Below, piece by piece: positions 63,763 through 64,000 of a stretch of 64,000 nt of DNA. Every line of letters begins with the position of its first letter. Within the stretch, counting starts at the first letter, position 1. The notes beneath the pieces were generated by a model. That model did not search any database, was not told where the DNA came from, and was given only the letters and a program-made list of their open reading frames with translations. The position numbers were made by a program, and so were the translations under genes. Source of the stretch: Amorphophallus konjac. Its lineage: Eukaryota; Streptophyta; Magnoliopsida; Alismatales; Araceae. The stretch spans positions 47,982,458 to 48,046,457 of the forward strand of contig CM040126.1 of the NCBI GenBank assembly GCA_022559845.1, given 5' to 3'.

Positions 63763-64000
63763 GCAAGCCATCGCAGACTTCTTCGCTGAGCACCCAGTAC
63801 CAGAAGATTGTCCGCTGGAGCCAGAGCTTCCTGAAGATGAGACCATGGAAGTCAGCCAGGTGCAGCCCTCATTGTGGCAGTTATACTTTGACGGTGCATC
63901 CAGAATTGATACCTCGACAACTAGGTCAGCCAGAGTCAGGGCAGGGGCAGGCACAGTCCTGAAATCTCCAGAGGGAGAAGTCAGATATACATCATGTTCA
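63763..64000 (+). CDS. Gypsy/Tat second RNase H domain (aRH), partial
   Basis: The frame resumes QAIADFFAEHPVPEDC, then LYFDGASR with the first catalytic Asp, then RAGAGTVLKSPEGEV, and runs off the window. A second, archaeal-type RNase H after the retroviral-type one is diagnostic of Tat-lineage Gypsy elements. Integrase and the 3' LTR should follow outside the window. Confidence 0.85.

Overview
This window is plant nuclear DNA. It holds long terminal repeat (LTR) retrotransposons of the Copia/Sirevirus and Gypsy/Tat types, CACTA transposons with plant-specific TnpA- and TnpD-like genes, a PIF/Harbinger transposase, and a LINE with a plant-type ORF1. It reads as intergenic heterochromatin of a large angiosperm genome, built of elements inserted into one another. 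The sequence does not settle monocot against eudicot. I see no confident host gene with intact exons; the best host-like candidate is a 122-residue ORF with an RNase H1 N-terminal (viroplasmin-type) domain and a membrane tail at 9.7-10.0 kb.

Layout. 1-5,843 is the 3' part of a CACTA element: the acidic tail of tnpD, a multi-exon tnpA-like gene with a tandemly expanded series of mini-exons, a 179-bp satellite in its last intron, subterminal repeats and the terminal inverted repeat. It is inserted into the tnpD gene of a second, decayed, reverse-strand CACTA element (5,844-8,013). 9.6-12.7 kb holds the small ORF and an element family marked by inverted arrays of TTTGTCAC. That element carries a 145-bp inverted duplication of the 3' coding end of a CLASSY-type SNF2 gene. 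12.7-22.1 kb is Sirevirus-like element B (reverse strand, gag but no pol). 23,393-35,349 is Copia/Sirevirus A, complete, with two 1,442-bp LTRs that I see differ at two bases and a CTAAC target duplication. It lies inside another TTTGTCAC element. 36.2-40.0 kb holds a CACTA-like end, a probable reverse-strand solo LTR and another CACTA-like end, the last abutting a broken PIF/Harbinger transposase (40.0-40.7 kb). 42.1-46.2 kb holds an LTR (E2), a LINE ORF1 remnant and a short LTR-like stretch. 46.2-52.2 kb is Sirevirus-like element C (reverse, gag only). 52.4-64.0 kb is a forward Gypsy/Tat element D with gag, protease, reverse transcriptase, RNase H and the start of a second RNase H; its pol is split by a 2,177-bp solo LTR (E1) flanked by GCAAG.

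Points that stand out. First, the CLASSY hairpin could yield small RNAs against the host's RNA-directed DNA methylation machinery; rice CACTA-borne miR820 against DRM2 is a known parallel. Second, three different Copia families share structured LTR segments whose stems change sequence but keep pairing, together with arrays of paired palindromes with a GTCGAC core; element A also carries this array within its gag coding sequence. Third, all three Copia families have an in-frame stop at the same place between gag and protease. Fourth, a TGCACCGACC array occurs in both a Copia LTR and a Gypsy LTR.
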